A stretch of 64,000 nt of DNA from Meghimatium bilineatum (lineage: Eukaryota; Mollusca; Gastropoda; Stylommatophora; Philomycidae), in contig CM067317.1 in assembly GCA_034231615.1 (NCBI GenBank), positions 50,178,282-50,242,281 on the forward strand, read 5' to 3'. Below are positions 34,735-44,879 of the stretch, in pieces. Within the stretch, counting starts at the first letter, position 1; each line of letters begins with the position of its first letter. The notes beneath the pieces were generated by a model that was not told where the DNA came from, did no database searches, and worked only from the letters and a program-made list of their open reading frames with translations. The translations under genes were made by a program, and so were the position numbers.

Positions 34735-34766
<32 letters not shown>

Positions 34767-35127
34767 CATATAAACATAGGCCTACATACAAATACAAGTA
34801 TAATAGGAACACACACGCAAGTATTTATCTAACATGATCAATACATAGATATAAGAAAGATACACACACAACATGCACAATTATGTAAATGTATCCAAAC
34901 AAGAACAATGGTTCACACAAGAATAGGTGTGCGTAATGACACAAAATAAGTATCAACATAATATAAACACATGCATTCACATAAACATTTTCTCACATGA
35001 ATACATATAAACATGAACATTCACACACACACAGAGATATATACATGTATTTTCATACCCATTCGTTCACATGAAGATATTCACAAGTGTATACATGCGA
35101 TGAAGAGAACAAAACGAGATTTATAAG
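34560..35127. repeat. Low-complexity ACAT/ACGC/AC-rich tract
   Basis: (ACGC)n at 34732-34752, then (AC)n, surrounded by ATACATAC words. Cysteine- and tyrosine-rich minus-strand frames here are artefacts of the repeat. Confidence 0.85.
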
Positions 35128-35695
35128 CAAATTATCCTCGACGAACAGAAACATATATCCTAACGTCATCGCTTATTTGTTATTTCCTTGCTCTTCTCAG
35201 TTTATTCACTTAAGCTCCTGTAGGTTAGCACGATGTAGTCCAGAAAAGGAAATGAGTTGTGTAGGGGTTTATAGTTTGACTGTTACATTTTCATCTTTCT
35301 GACTGACAAATTCTGTTATTAACATAACATTTGTATATTAACAAGATGGCGTAGTCAACCGCACGTCCAGTCATTCTTGGTCGCAACCTACGGTATATAT
35401 GACATCACAGCGTTACTATTCTGTTTCCTGGAGCTCCGTAGAATTGACTTTACTGTGGTTTCCTAAAAGTGTGAAAGAGTCGTACCTCGGTCAAATGAGA
35501 GGTTAATAAACACAGCGTGTCATCACTAATTTTGGAAGATCTTTTTATAGAGAACCATATTATCATATTATTTCATAGTGGTTCTATTGGAATGAAAAAG
35601 AGTGGTGGTGGGTAATCTATCGTTCATGTTTGTCTTTTTCCTCGTTATCCAGTCGAAATCAGATTAAGTTCATCAATGACACAGTAGTGTCACTA
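35128..35695. repeat. Right arm of the long inverted repeat
   Basis: Reverse complement of 33111-33672. It includes the R270 3' half at 35205-35290 and ends with GACACAGTAGTGTCACTA, itself a palindrome also present in the left arm near 33117-33135. Confidence 0.85.
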
Positions 35696-35696
35696 T

Positions 35697-35806
35697 ACAA
35701 ACATAAGATGGATATATGACGTTTTATACAAACATAAGATGGAGATATGACATGTTTTATACAAATATAAGATGGAGATATGACATGTTTTATACAAATA
35801 TAAGAT
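35697..35806. repeat. 33-bp tandem repeat, about 3 copies
   Basis: GATGGAGATATGACATGTTT then TATACAAATATAA; the first copy lacks a few bases. Confidence 0.9.
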
Positions 35807-35811
35807 GAAGT

Positions 35812-36870
35812 GATAGAGTCCAACATGAAAAATTAATCAAATGTCTTCAAGAAATAGGCATAGATGGAAAAGACATCAGACAGTTTAGAAATATATATTG
35901 GGAACAAACTGCATCAATAAGGTGTGAAAACAGCTACTCTCCATACATAGAAATAAGAAGAGGGGTAAGACAAGGATGAATTTTATCACCAAGCCTATTT
36001 AATATCTACACAGAGAATATCTTTAAAAATATAGAAGAAATACCAGGACTCAAGATCAATGGGAAAATAATAAACAACATTAGATATGCAGATGACACTG
36101 TTCTTTTGGCAGAAAGTGAACATGAACTACAAAGACTAATAGATCAAGTCAATAAATCAAGTAATGAATATGGACTGGATATAAACATTCAAAAAACAAA
36201 CACCATGAGAATCAGCAAAGACACAGAAGAACAGGAGGTAAACATAAACATACAGAGAGAGAAACTACAAGTAAAACAGTATCAATATCTTGGACACATA
36301 GTCACAAATGATGGCAGATGTGAAACAGAAGTTAAAAGGAGAATAGGAATGGCTAAAAGTACCTTCAATGACATGAGGAAATTATTAATATCTAAACAAA
36401 TTACAAACAAGTTTAAAATGAGAATGATAAAATGCTACATCTATTCCATATTAATGTATGGCTCAGAAACATGGACACTAAATAAACAATTAGAAGACAA
36501 AATTGATGCCTTTGAGATGTGGGTATATAGAAGAATAGGGAGAACATCATGGAAAGAGAAGAAAACAAATAAAGAGGTGCTAAAGACACTTAATATGAAG
36601 AAAGAACTACTAAGAGAAATAAAGATCAGGCAAATAAAATACTTTGAACACATTAAAAGACATGACACCTTATTGAAGACCTTACTTGAGGGTAAAGTCA
36701 AAGGGAAGCGAGCAAGAGGTAGGCAGAGATACAAGTGGGAGAGTAACATTACACGATGGACAGGTTACAGTCTAGCAGAGTGCACCACCAAGACAAGAGA
36801 CATGAGATGTTGGAGATACGTTGCAGCCAACCTTCGCTGCGGAGACGGCACTTGATGATGATGATGAAGA
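35812..36870 (+). pseudogene. Non-LTR retrotransposon reverse transcriptase, best preserved relic (family G, copy 1)
   Basis: One frame runs from 35812 to a stop at 36853. It encodes RT blocks in order: VQHEKLIKCLQEIGIDGKDI, RRGVRQG then a TGA stop at 35977-35979 where cysteine is expected, ILSPSLFNIYTE, INNIRYADDTVLLAESE (catalytic YADD) and YQYLGHIVTNDGR. It continues with MYGSETWTLNKQLEDKIDAF, EMWVYRRIGRTSW, HIKRHDTLLKTLLEGKV, GKRARGRQRYKWESNITRW and a C-terminus NLRCGDGT. A (GATGAT)n tail follows the stop. The single internal stop makes it recent. Endonuclease and the first RT blocks are missing (5' truncation at about 35812). Confidence 0.9.
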
Positions 36871-36889
36871 TGAAGTGATATGGAGTGAC

Positions 36890-37125
36890 TAAAGCTGGTG
36901 GCACTATGGCGTATTCCTATACCAGAATGGTAGGCACGTGCCACATTTATTATGTTTCCATAAACTGTATGTTATGTTATGTATTCTTTCCAGAAAGTAG
37001 TCTTCCTTACGACTCTCTTGAAATCCCCGCGTACTTTGGCAAGTTGTTCCGTTTCTTCTAGCGACATGTACATACATTCCTGAATATCTCTTGTCCAACG
37101 ACGTCTTAAAAGCAATATTCGTACT
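36890..37125 (-). pseudogene. Non-LTR C-terminal tail (family B, copy 2)
   Basis: The minus strand encodes RWTRDIQECMYMSLEETEQL then AKVRGDFKRVVRKTTFWKEY, parallel to the copy at 16100-16320. Only the tail and a short 3' region remain. Confidence 0.6.
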
Positions 37126-37224
37126 ATTCAAGAACTACACAGATTAGCTTTGAACAGACACAATTGGAGACATCTGACCTCTGCGCTAACTTCAGCGCTA
37201 AAGGAAATTGATGATGATGAATGA

Positions 37225-37430
37225 CTGGACGGAAGTAGAATCAAAACAATCCTTCCTGCGAGATGATTTTGATTATTGCCGTGTTTTGGTTGGTAACTAT
37301 TGGTAACTATGTATATACTTCTGTCAGCTGCCGACGCTGGCCAACTAAACGCACCGAAACAATCGAAAACATAGCGTAAAAAAACTTGTTTTGATTCTGC
37401 TCGTAGGTCTTCTAATGGCAAAAGTCACGG
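37225..37430. mobile_element. Foldback MITE M2, diverged copy
   Basis: AATCAAAACAATCCTTCCTG on the left and AAACTTGTTTTGATTCTGCT on the right are inverted, and the internal arms TGATTATTGCCGTGTTTTGGTTGG / CCAACTAAACGCACCGAAAC pair loosely. Confidence 0.6.
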
Positions 37431-37579
37431 ATGTACCAAGATAGTAACCTCGTGATTGTACTACAGACTGCGATCATACAAGATGATAAATTTAGCTAAC
37501 CAAATGTTTCAACATGGTTTCCATAATTTTATTATTTTATTACTTTGCTAGCCCCCGTCTCTCCCACCGAGTCCACTAC
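37431..37579. other. Spacer; no gene
   Basis: Nothing assignable. Confidence 0.3.
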
Positions 37580-37757
37580 AATACAGCTATGTGGATTCAT
37601 CTGGGAATCATCCTTCTAAAGTGATGCTATTTGACTTCACCGTAATTTTATTAGATGTAGACACAAAGTGTACACAAAGTGACCAATGAAAATCGTTGGA
37701 AGAGTCAAATAGCGTCAATTTTGAAGGATGATTCCCGATATCCACAGGACTGTATTG
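37580..37757. mobile_element. MITE M1 with about 55-bp terminal inverted repeats
   Basis: The ends read TACAGCTATGTGGATTCATC and, inverted, TACAGTCCTGTGGATATC. The inner arm GGGAATCATCCTTCTAAAGT, GATGCTATTTGACT is mirrored at 37700-37736. TA-like target bases and CAG-type ends would fit the Tc1/mariner group, but no transposase exists here. A related element is at 51722-51887 and a single end at 18746. Confidence 0.75.
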
Positions 37758-38480
37758 TTGAGGGACTTATAACACACAATGTACACAATGTGTTCAGTGC
37801 CACATAAATTACTCTTATCTGGCTTGTTCAAACTAAGGCCCAACTTTATACCTAAACGCACAAACTAATGGAGAATGACTGAATGAATATCAATATAATG
37901 ATCAACTGTTATCAACAACTAATACACGTATATGATTCCTCAGACATATAGACATACATTTATCGTAGCTGTGTCCGTGGTTCGAATCGCGAGGTTTTCG
38001 TATAAAGTGAATTTTTTTCTGTGATCACTGGAAATTATCGCTTGAAGCTACGTTCTATGAGTGGTATTCTCGGCAGGCGACTTGATGCTTTATTTAGAGA
38101 AAGGGGTACATATGGGATAACTCGAGTAAAATGAAAATTCTCTACGCATTTTTCAACCCTTTGTTAATCTTATAAATTGATATACAAATTTAGAATTTAG
38201 ACAAGGGTTAATTGGTTGTGTTTATTAGAGAAGAATAAAGCACAACATGTATCGCTGACGCAAAAAAAAGATGCCCACCCCTGATATAGACATTTAAGCA
38301 ATACAGCCTGCATTACCCAACTTTCTTACCACATTGACTGCATACACAATGTCATTGCTAATGAACTACCGTAGTCGCTGTGGAAATGCTAACAAATCTG
38401 TATGTTCTTTAGTCTCCCCAACGCTCACATTTCCTGGCATGAAAATGCTAATCTATGCGTGTGCTACCACATAGCCATAC
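37758..38480. other. No gene; isolated B-box-like word
   Basis: GTGGTTCGAATCGCGAGG at 37977-37994 matches a tRNA B box, but I see no A box upstream, so no tRNA or SINE is called. Confidence 0.35.
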
Positions 38481-38760
38481 CGAGGGTATGCATGGAACAG
38501 TATATAAAGGTATAGGAGCGTGAAGTGTATTTACAGGACAACTCTTAAGCCACAGCATTTCTTTGAAGTAATAAGATCAGTGCTCCTCCTCGTTGTGGTT
38601 ACATTACCAAATTATGCGACGAGGGTACACATTTGTACAGCTGGGTCGACTGAAGAGTGTTCCTTCCTGGAGCTGAAACCACAATCTTTTGAAAAGCCAG
38701 GGGATCAGTTACTGGCTAAGTCCGTTCTCAATCAGAGGCAGATACAATAAACAACACTAG
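38481..38760 (+). other. Possible small exon with TATA box and poly(A) signal (weak)
   Basis: TATATAAAGG at 38501-38510 looks like a TATA box. TGTATTTACAG ending at 38537 is a good splice acceptor. From 38538 a frame is open to TAA at 38748-38750, and AATAAA overlaps that stop. The frame encodes a hydrophobic stretch RSVLLLVVVTLP followed by a hydrophilic segment with two cysteines (HICTAGSTEEC). There is no in-frame ATG, so an upstream coding exon would be needed. I recognise no family. Confidence 0.2.
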
Positions 38761-39155
38761 GATGCTGGAACATTTCTATATTACCATACTGTCATTGTCT
38801 GTCAGTACCACGGCAATTATTTATTCTCAAAACTGATCTAATACAAGACAATGGGACTAACACTCTGTCACAAATATAAAGTCTCCATACAAGACCCATC
38901 TAACCTGCTGTCTCACACAACCTGTCCCGAGTACTGATTCAGTGTTGCTATGCTAGACTGGTTTTACGAGCATATCAAATAATACTGTGTGACACATTAT
39001 CCTATAAACAGACCCGAGTTTCTGTAATGCCAGTAAAAGTGATAATACATATATGCACGGAAGAGTGTCGTGTTTTTTTTTTAAAGTGTATTAGTATTGG
39101 TTGCTATCGTATATCACGCCATCATACTCCCAGTTGCAACTCGTGAGGACGGTAA
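38761..39155. other. No gene seen
   Basis: Nothing assignable. Confidence 0.35.
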
Positions 39156-39229
39156 TTAGTTATAATAGTCTATAGATATTAAGCAGTTGCAGTAGAAAGG
39201 GGGATAGGAGAAATGGGAGAATATTAATT

Positions 39230-39420
39230 GCAGATGGACCAATAGTATTGGTGGCAGTAGTAGTAGAAGCAGCAGAAAAAAATCAATAATGGTATTAGAC
39301 AGGTCAGCAGCAGCAGCAGTAGCAGTAGCAACAGTAGCTGTTGTAGCAGCATCAGGAGTAGACGAGGGGAGAAAAAGTTGATCATGAAGTAATAGTAGTA
39401 GAAACAAACCGAGCAACTTG
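39230..39420. repeat. Trinucleotide-rich tract (AGC, GTA)
   Basis: CAGCAGCAGCAGTAGCAGTA at 39305 and related GTAGTAG words; no uniform period. Confidence 0.85.
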
Positions 39421-39446
39421 TTGAGTTATTATAGTAGCTTGGGTAT

Positions 39447-39600
39447 TAGTGGTAGTAAACGTATAGGATTTGTGTGATTAGTGAGCTGTTCGCAGATGGA
39501 GAAGTAGGTGGACAGTTAGTAGTGGTAGTAAACGTATAGGATTTGTGTGATTAGTGAGCTGTTCGCAGATGGAGAAGTAGGTGGACAGTTAGTAGTGGTA
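39447..39600. repeat. 73-bp direct duplication
   Basis: AACGTATAGGATTTGTGTGA begins at 39458 and 39531. The copies look identical over the full 73 bp, which implies a recent event. Confidence 0.95.
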
Positions 39601-40185
39601 GTATTATAATTTATGTGACAGTGTATTGAGCAATAATGATAGAAACATCAGGGGGCGCATCAGGATTGCAGTTCATCTAACAGCAAAGGGAACAAGAAAG
39701 GTTTTACTTCGCGCCTAGGGGAGTAAAATAACATCTGTAGAAGTAGGAGAGTAGTTGGAGAAGCAACACAGAGGTTTTTTTGTTGGGGGGGGGGGAGAGA
39801 TAGAAGGTGTAATAGTATTAGATAATAGTGGTAGAGAGAGCAATAGTGGGGCTGGAATTGTATAACACGACGTGATGTAATTACAGAGGAGGCTTCAGTT
39901 GCCCAACATTTTCTGATAGTCATATATAATGATCCAAATGAAGATATGTAAATGCTGTCAGTGTCCATCGAAGCGTGACCATCGGCATTATAAGACATAT
40001 TGGCTAATGGGAAATCAAACCGTATAAAATGGCTCATTTGACTATTGCCTTGATTTTCGTCGACTGTCATCATCACGTGATCTTTCCAGAACGTAGTCTT
40101 CCTTATGGATCTATTGAATTCTCCTGGGGTGTAAATGGTCTCGTATTGCTCTCGTGCGGACCCAAGTAACCAAGATAAAAGTGTA
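39601..40185. other. No confirmed gene
   Basis: The minus strand is open from 40076 to 39660 with the segment FIRFDFPLANMSYNADGHAS, which I cannot assign. A G run at 39785. The words TTCCAGAACGTAGTCTTCCT at 40085-40104 recur at 16199 and 36988, the family B tail context. Confidence 0.3.
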
Positions 40186-40292
40186 TCCTCGTGGTGAACC
40201 CTGGAAACAGAAATACAGCTGCTCTTGTTGTATTCCTGGCTAACACTTCTAGACTCGTGTCCGTGGATGTTGTAGATGGAATGAGAATATCC

Positions 40293-40341
<49 letters not shown>

Positions 40342-40559
40342 GAAATATCTGCGAAACCTCCACGCCATTACATCCAATATCACTGTCGGCACACAATGAT
40401 GGAAGGCATCTGTGCATTCCGTCTCGGTCGGCTTTAAAAGCAGAAACACTGGAGTGGCGACCAATGTCAATGTCACTAACATACGGTGATCTTATGAGTA
40501 CACGCTGAATCCGAAAAAAGTAACACGCGCTAGAGGACAGCGTAGTGTGTGACTCAATT
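40186..40559. other. Unassigned open sequence split by a GA microsatellite
   Basis: A plus frame spans the (GA)n tract (arginine-glutamate run). The flanks (VNPGNRNTAALVVFLANTSR before, SGNICETSTPLHP after) are of normal complexity but match nothing I know. They may belong to the retroelement whose tail follows at 40560. Confidence 0.3.
40296..40337. repeat. (GA)n microsatellite
   Basis: About 21 uninterrupted GA dinucleotides. Confidence 0.98.
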
Positions 40560-41015
40560 CAGTGGCAACGAACCTACAATAGTCCAGAACGAGATCGACT
40601 GGCGGACGCGCTGTTCATGCTCGAGAACACACAGAAGCCCACATGTCCCATCATAATTGACCCCATTCAAAGTAGGAGTCATGAATCAAGTATTGGATAC
40701 GCCAACTTGAACACTCACTCCTGAGTGTGGAAACAAAACTTTGAACACAGCTCCCAATTGCACACAGGACAAACATTGAACAAATGTCTGACCGAAGCAG
40801 TGTTTAGACTCGAACTCTGGACACTGCGGGAAACACATGCTATGCCAGGTTTGGAAAGTGTGACACTTCTCCAGAAAACACAGAACACATTTTACAGAAC
40901 TGTACACTGTACGACACCACAAATAGAAAACTATGGCCATCCAAAACAGCTCCGGTGAACAAACGCTACGGCCCTGTCTCGGGGCTGACGACCACAGACA
41001 AAATTGATTGATGAA
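40560..41015 (+). pseudogene. LINE C-terminal zinc-knuckle-like tail (family F)
   Basis: Two frames together encode QLHTGQTLNKCLTEA and then CDTSPENTEHILQNCTLYDT, ending in KLWPSKTAPVNKRYGPVSGL. The C...ETxEHxLQxCPLY block is the conserved cysteine-histidine motif after RNase H in I/Jockey-type elements. A fragment of the same sequence (about 40690-40845) is inserted at 56080-56235. Confidence 0.65.
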
Positions 41016-41329
41016 ATCCAATCTGACTGCATAACGAGGGGGAAGAAGTCAGTGAGACCTCTCCTCCAAATTCCCATGAGACCCATCTTATATGGTAGGT
41101 AGACTGTCTTGATCAGAGCAGCAAGCAACTAATAACAAACATCTAGTAGATGATATACTTATATAATGAGGCTTTCCTCTCGTGGAAGCGCCGCAGAAAT
41201 CCGTCAACACAACTGTATTTCACCACCTAAAAGTCAGAGATCTCATAGCATTGCATATATTTTAGTTGGGATGGGTATAAAATGAGGCTGAGGAGAAACC
41301 TTCCTTCTGTACAAATATATAGAAGAGCT
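41016..41329. other. No gene seen
   Basis: Nothing assignable. Confidence 0.35.
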
Positions 41330-42000
41330 CTTCCTTTTTCTTTCTTTTCGGTTTATATCCATTTATGCTTTGCAGCGTCATGGGCAGAAGAGTTTTCTGA
41401 AGACGACCTTTTTGTGTGCTTTATATGTTTGTTTTCGTGGTCTTTTATTTCTGCAATCCATCTTCTGCCCCTGACTTTGTATTCATCGTATCTGTATAGT
41501 AATGCTTTTTTGTGGGACACTATCTTTTGGTAGTCTGGAAGCATGTGAAAACCACTGAATCTGTTGTCTTCTGATGTAATCCAGGATTTCATTGTTTTTG
41601 CTAGTCTTCTGATGTTTTCATTTCTGACTTTGTTTCTTATTGTTACCCAGAGAATTCTACGTAGACAAGTCATTGCTGATGTAAAAAGTTTTCTTTTGGC
41701 TTTTGTTGTTAGTGTTCACTTTTGACATTGGTAGCATAGTGTTGGTATGATGGTCGTTTTATATATTGTAGTTTTGGTGTTCAAGTTCACATATTTGTTT
41801 CTGAAAATCTCTCCTAAGATCTGGTAAACTTTGTTGGATTTACTTGGTGTTTTTACCTTTTGATGATATGCTTCCAAGATTAGTGAGTTCTTTCACATGT
41901 TTCAGTTTTTGGTCATTGATGAAAATAGTGGTGTTTGTTTCTGTTTTGGTGATTGACATTACCCTTTTTTTTTTGTTATCTCTATGTTAAACTCCCTACT
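41330..42000 (-). pseudogene. Non-LTR retrotransposon relic (family D, copy 2)
   Basis: The minus strand encodes FHMLPDYQKIVSHKKALLY, VRGRRWIAEIKDHENKHIKH and SSSENSSAHDAAK, matching family D copy 1 at 18099-18295. Upstream (41680-41990) frameshifted sequence retains the RT thumb, for example the text for TVLTTKAKRKLFTSAMTCLR. Dead. Confidence 0.7.
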
Positions 42001-42327
42001 TGCTGTGTGAAGTCAAGAGCTCTAATGCTCCTAATTTCTGGTGATACAAAAACTCCCCCCCCCCTATAAGTAGGAAGCTTCTCAAAGAATTTCTCACAGC
42101 CGAGAGTTGGTGCTCACCTTCGGGATTTAGAGACTTCAGGATACGAAAAGAAAGCTGAAGGAAAACACCACCTCCCCATTTTTCGCCCCAAATTTCACAA
42201 ACGATTTCAAGAGCTCTATTGCTCGTACATACGTAACATTAGAAGTTGCTTTTTACAGATTCACGTATATAACTGGAAATAGCAGCCTAAAAGGTGTGAT
42301 ACGTGTTTTAACACGCTGCTTGTATCA
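42001..42327. other. No gene seen
   Basis: One unit resembling the 36-bp array of 51.3 kb (GAAGCTTCTCAAAGAATTTC, then CACAGCCGAGAGTT) lies at 42076-42110. C run at 42055. Confidence 0.35.
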
Positions 42328-42535
42328 TGGCTATCGACAGTCAAGACCTACCAACAGTACTAAAATAAGCCTTCATGCGTCATGTTTTCGATTATTTTCG
42401 TGAATTTCGTTGGTCTGGGTTGGCAAACGACACATAGTGACACACAGTGACCAACGAAAACCAAGGAAATAATAAAAATCATCACGTAGGTAGGCTTGTT
42501 TTGATTCCGCTCGTAGACCTGTATTGACGATACCA
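42328..42535. mobile_element. Foldback MITE M2, complete copy (208 bp)
   Basis: Ends TGGCTATCGACAGTCAAGAC and, inverted, TGGTATCGTCAATACAGG. The arms continue through AAGCCTTCATGCGTCATG and TTTCGTTGGTC / GACCAACGAAA to a short central loop, so nearly the whole element is one imperfect hairpin. No coding capacity. Confidence 0.75.
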
Positions 42536-42774
42536 CAGTTTGTATCTCGTAGGTTTGCGTGTCCATACGGTAACCAACTGTTCAAGAATAGGTTACTTAT
42601 AGCACTGACGAAATGGTATCACCCGAGCTGCAAAATCAATAAATGGGCCTCATGGGAAATCTTGACTCATGTACGAATGGTCATGTGATAGGCCAAAACT
42701 GCGGAATAAGTCGTCATATTGAATGGTTATGGAGAGACAGGAATGTATGGATGCCAGCCTTGGACAATAAAATA
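42536..42774. other. No gene seen
   Basis: Nothing assignable. Confidence 0.3.
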
Positions 42775-42912
42775 AGATAGTGGAAAATTTACAGGCAACA
42801 GAGATGTGGCACTATAGGTGAATGCTGGAAGTATCATGGACAGATAGAAAGACTAAAGAAGAGGTGATGAAAGAGCCAAATGCGAAACGGGGATTACTGA
42901 ATAATATCAGAA
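42775..42912 (+). pseudogene. Short LINE thumb-region fragment
   Basis: Encodes ENLQATEMWHYR, a stop, MLEVSWTDRKTKEEVMKEPN and AKRGLLNNIRKM, which is the EMWFYRRMLKISW..K.NEEVL segment. Confidence 0.6.
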
Positions 42913-43178
42913 AGATGTGAAACGAAAGGGGGCGAAGAATAGCGACACGGTTTCATTCCATCCATATCGTAAGTGGCGATTAAGGTTTTGGGGTAGAGTT
43001 GGTGTCATTTCCGATATTAGGGTCAAAGTAACCCAGAAGCAATAATGAAGTTGGATGTGTCAGATCGAAAGGTGCAGATATCTCACCTAAGCTATAAACA
43101 AAGCATTCTGCTCTCTGGATTACATCCTGCTAATCTGCAGGAGTTTGAGAACGAGCGCCGAAGGATATATTAAATACA
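42913..43178 (+). repeat. R270 repeat, near full length
   Basis: AAGGGGGCGAAGAATAGCGA, CGTAAGTGGCGATTAAGG, GGGTCAAAGTAACCCAGAAG, GATGTGTCAGATCGAAAGG and ATTACATCCTGCTAATCTGC appear in R270 order. Confidence 0.85.
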
Positions 43179-43378
43179 GACAATCTTTATTTTTTTGTCA
43201 CGTTATGAGACAAGGTAGGTCAGGAGAATATAGTTACAACAGGCAAGATAGAAGGCAAAAGATATCTTAGCAAGGAAGACAAGATACACAGAAATAAGGC
43301 ATTTATATAAAACTTCAACAGAGAGAGATAGAGAGTTATAGATCGGTATCAGATCAGAGAACTCGATTAAATGTGAAT
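43179..43378. other. Spacer before the 33-bp array
   Basis: AGAGAGATAGAGAG at 43321; otherwise nothing. Confidence 0.35.
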
Positions 43379-44158
43379 ATGAACAGTCGGGCAGTTACTA
43401 TGTCTTATAACATGGATTGCAGGGCAGTTACTATGGCTGATAACATGGATTGCAGGGCAGTTACTATGGCTGATAACATGGATTGCAGGGCAGTTACTAT
43501 GTCTTATAACATGGATTGCAGGGCAGTTACTATGTCTTATAACATGGATTGTAGGACAGTTACTATGTCTTATAACATGGATTGCACGGCAGTTACTATG
43601 GCTGATAACATGGATTGCAGGGCAGTTACTATGTCTTATAACATGGATTGCAGGGCAGTTACTATGGCTGATAATATGGATTGCAGGGCAGTTACTATGT
43701 CTTATAACATGGATTGCAGGGCAGTTACTATGGCTGATAACATGGATTGCAGGGCAGTTACTATGTCTTATAACATGGATTGCAGGGCAGTTACTATGGC
43801 TGATAACATGGATTGCAGGGCAGTTACTATGGCTGATAACATGGATTGCAGGGCAGTTACTATGGCTGATAATATGGATTGCAGGGCAGTTACTATGGCT
43901 GATAACATGGATTGCAGGGCAGTTACTATGTCTTATAACATGGATTGCAGGGCAGTTACTATGTCTTATAACATGGATTGTAGGACAGTTACTATGTCTT
44001 ATAACATGGATTGCAGGGCAGTTACTATGGCTGATAACATGGATTGCAGGGCAGTTACTATGTCTTATAACATGGATTGCAGGGCAGTTACTATGTCTTA
44101 TAACATGGATTGTAGGACAGTTACTATGTCTTATAACATGGATTGTAGGACAGTTACC
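43379..44158. repeat. 33-bp minisatellite, block A, about 23 units
   Basis: Unit ATGTCTTATAACATGGATTG then CAGGGCAGTTACT, with a GCTGAT variant in place of TCTTAT and a GTAGGACA variant. Period 33 keeps one frame open, encoding 11-residue repeats MSYNMDCRAVT / MADNMDCRAVT. Confidence 0.97.
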
Positions 44159-44860
44159 ATGGCTGCTAACATGAATAGTATGATATTTACCATGGCTGCT
44201 AACATGAACAGTATGATATTTACCATGGCTGCTAACATGAACAGTATGATATTTACCATGGCTGCTAACATGAACAGTATGATATTTACCATGGCTGCTA
44301 ACATGAACAGTATGATATTTACCATGGCTGCTAACATGAACAGTATGACATTTACCATGGCTGCTAACATGAACAGTATGATATTTACCATGGCTGCTAA
44401 CATGAACAGTATGATATTTACCATGGCTGCTAACATGAACAGTATGATATTTACCATGGCTGCTAACATGAACAGTATGATATTTACCATAGCTGCTAAC
44501 ATGAACAGTATGATATTTACCATGGCTGCTAACATGAACAGTATGATATTTACCATGGCTGCTAACATGAACAGTATGATATTTACCATAGCTGCTAACA
44601 TGAACAGTATGATATTTACCATGGCTGCTAACATGAACAGTATGATATTTACCATAGCTGCTAACATGAACATTATGATATTTACCATGGCTGCTAACAT
44701 GAACAGTATGATATTTACCATGGCTGCTAACACGAACAGTATGATATTTACCATGGCTGCTAACATGAACAGTATGATATTTACCATAGCTGCTAACATG
44801 AACAGTATGATATTTACCACGGCTGCTAACATGAACAGTATGATATTTACTATAGCCAAT
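44159..44860. repeat. 33-bp minisatellite, block B, about 21 units
   Basis: Unit ATGGCTGCTAACATGAACAG then TATGATATTTACC, homologous to the block A unit at about two thirds of positions. It encodes MAANMNSMIFT repeats. The boundary with block A at about 44158 is sharp. The minus strand is open as well. Confidence 0.97.
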
Positions 44861-44879
44861 GTTCTTGAAATGTAGGATA

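Larger units (their letters stand above)
43379..44875 (+). other. 498-codon open frame made only of 11-residue repeats; probably not a gene
   Basis: An ATG at 43379-43381 opens a frame through both 33-bp blocks to TAG at 44873-44875. The product would be methionine- and asparagine-rich, with one cysteine per unit in block A and none in block B. There is no signal peptide or other domain, and no splice context. Differences between units are mostly amino-acid changing (SY to AD, A to T), so selection on protein is not evident. Freedom from stops is expected when a stop-free 33-mer is amplified. Confidence 0.25.

Noticed and set aside
37977..37994. Perfect tRNA B-box word
   Set aside because: No A box or cloverleaf partner upstream.
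39660..40076. 138-residue minus-strand frame
   Set aside because: One half is normal sequence without recognised family; the other half is low-complexity leucine-rich. No splice signals support it as an exon.
40191..40508. Plus-strand frame with an Arg-Glu run
   Set aside because: The run is the (GA)n microsatellite; the flanks alone are too short to support.
44131..44859. 242-residue hydrophobic minus-strand frame (MAAMVNIILFML repeats)
   Set aside because: It is the complement of 33-bp block B; the apparent membrane-protein character comes from the AT-rich repeat.
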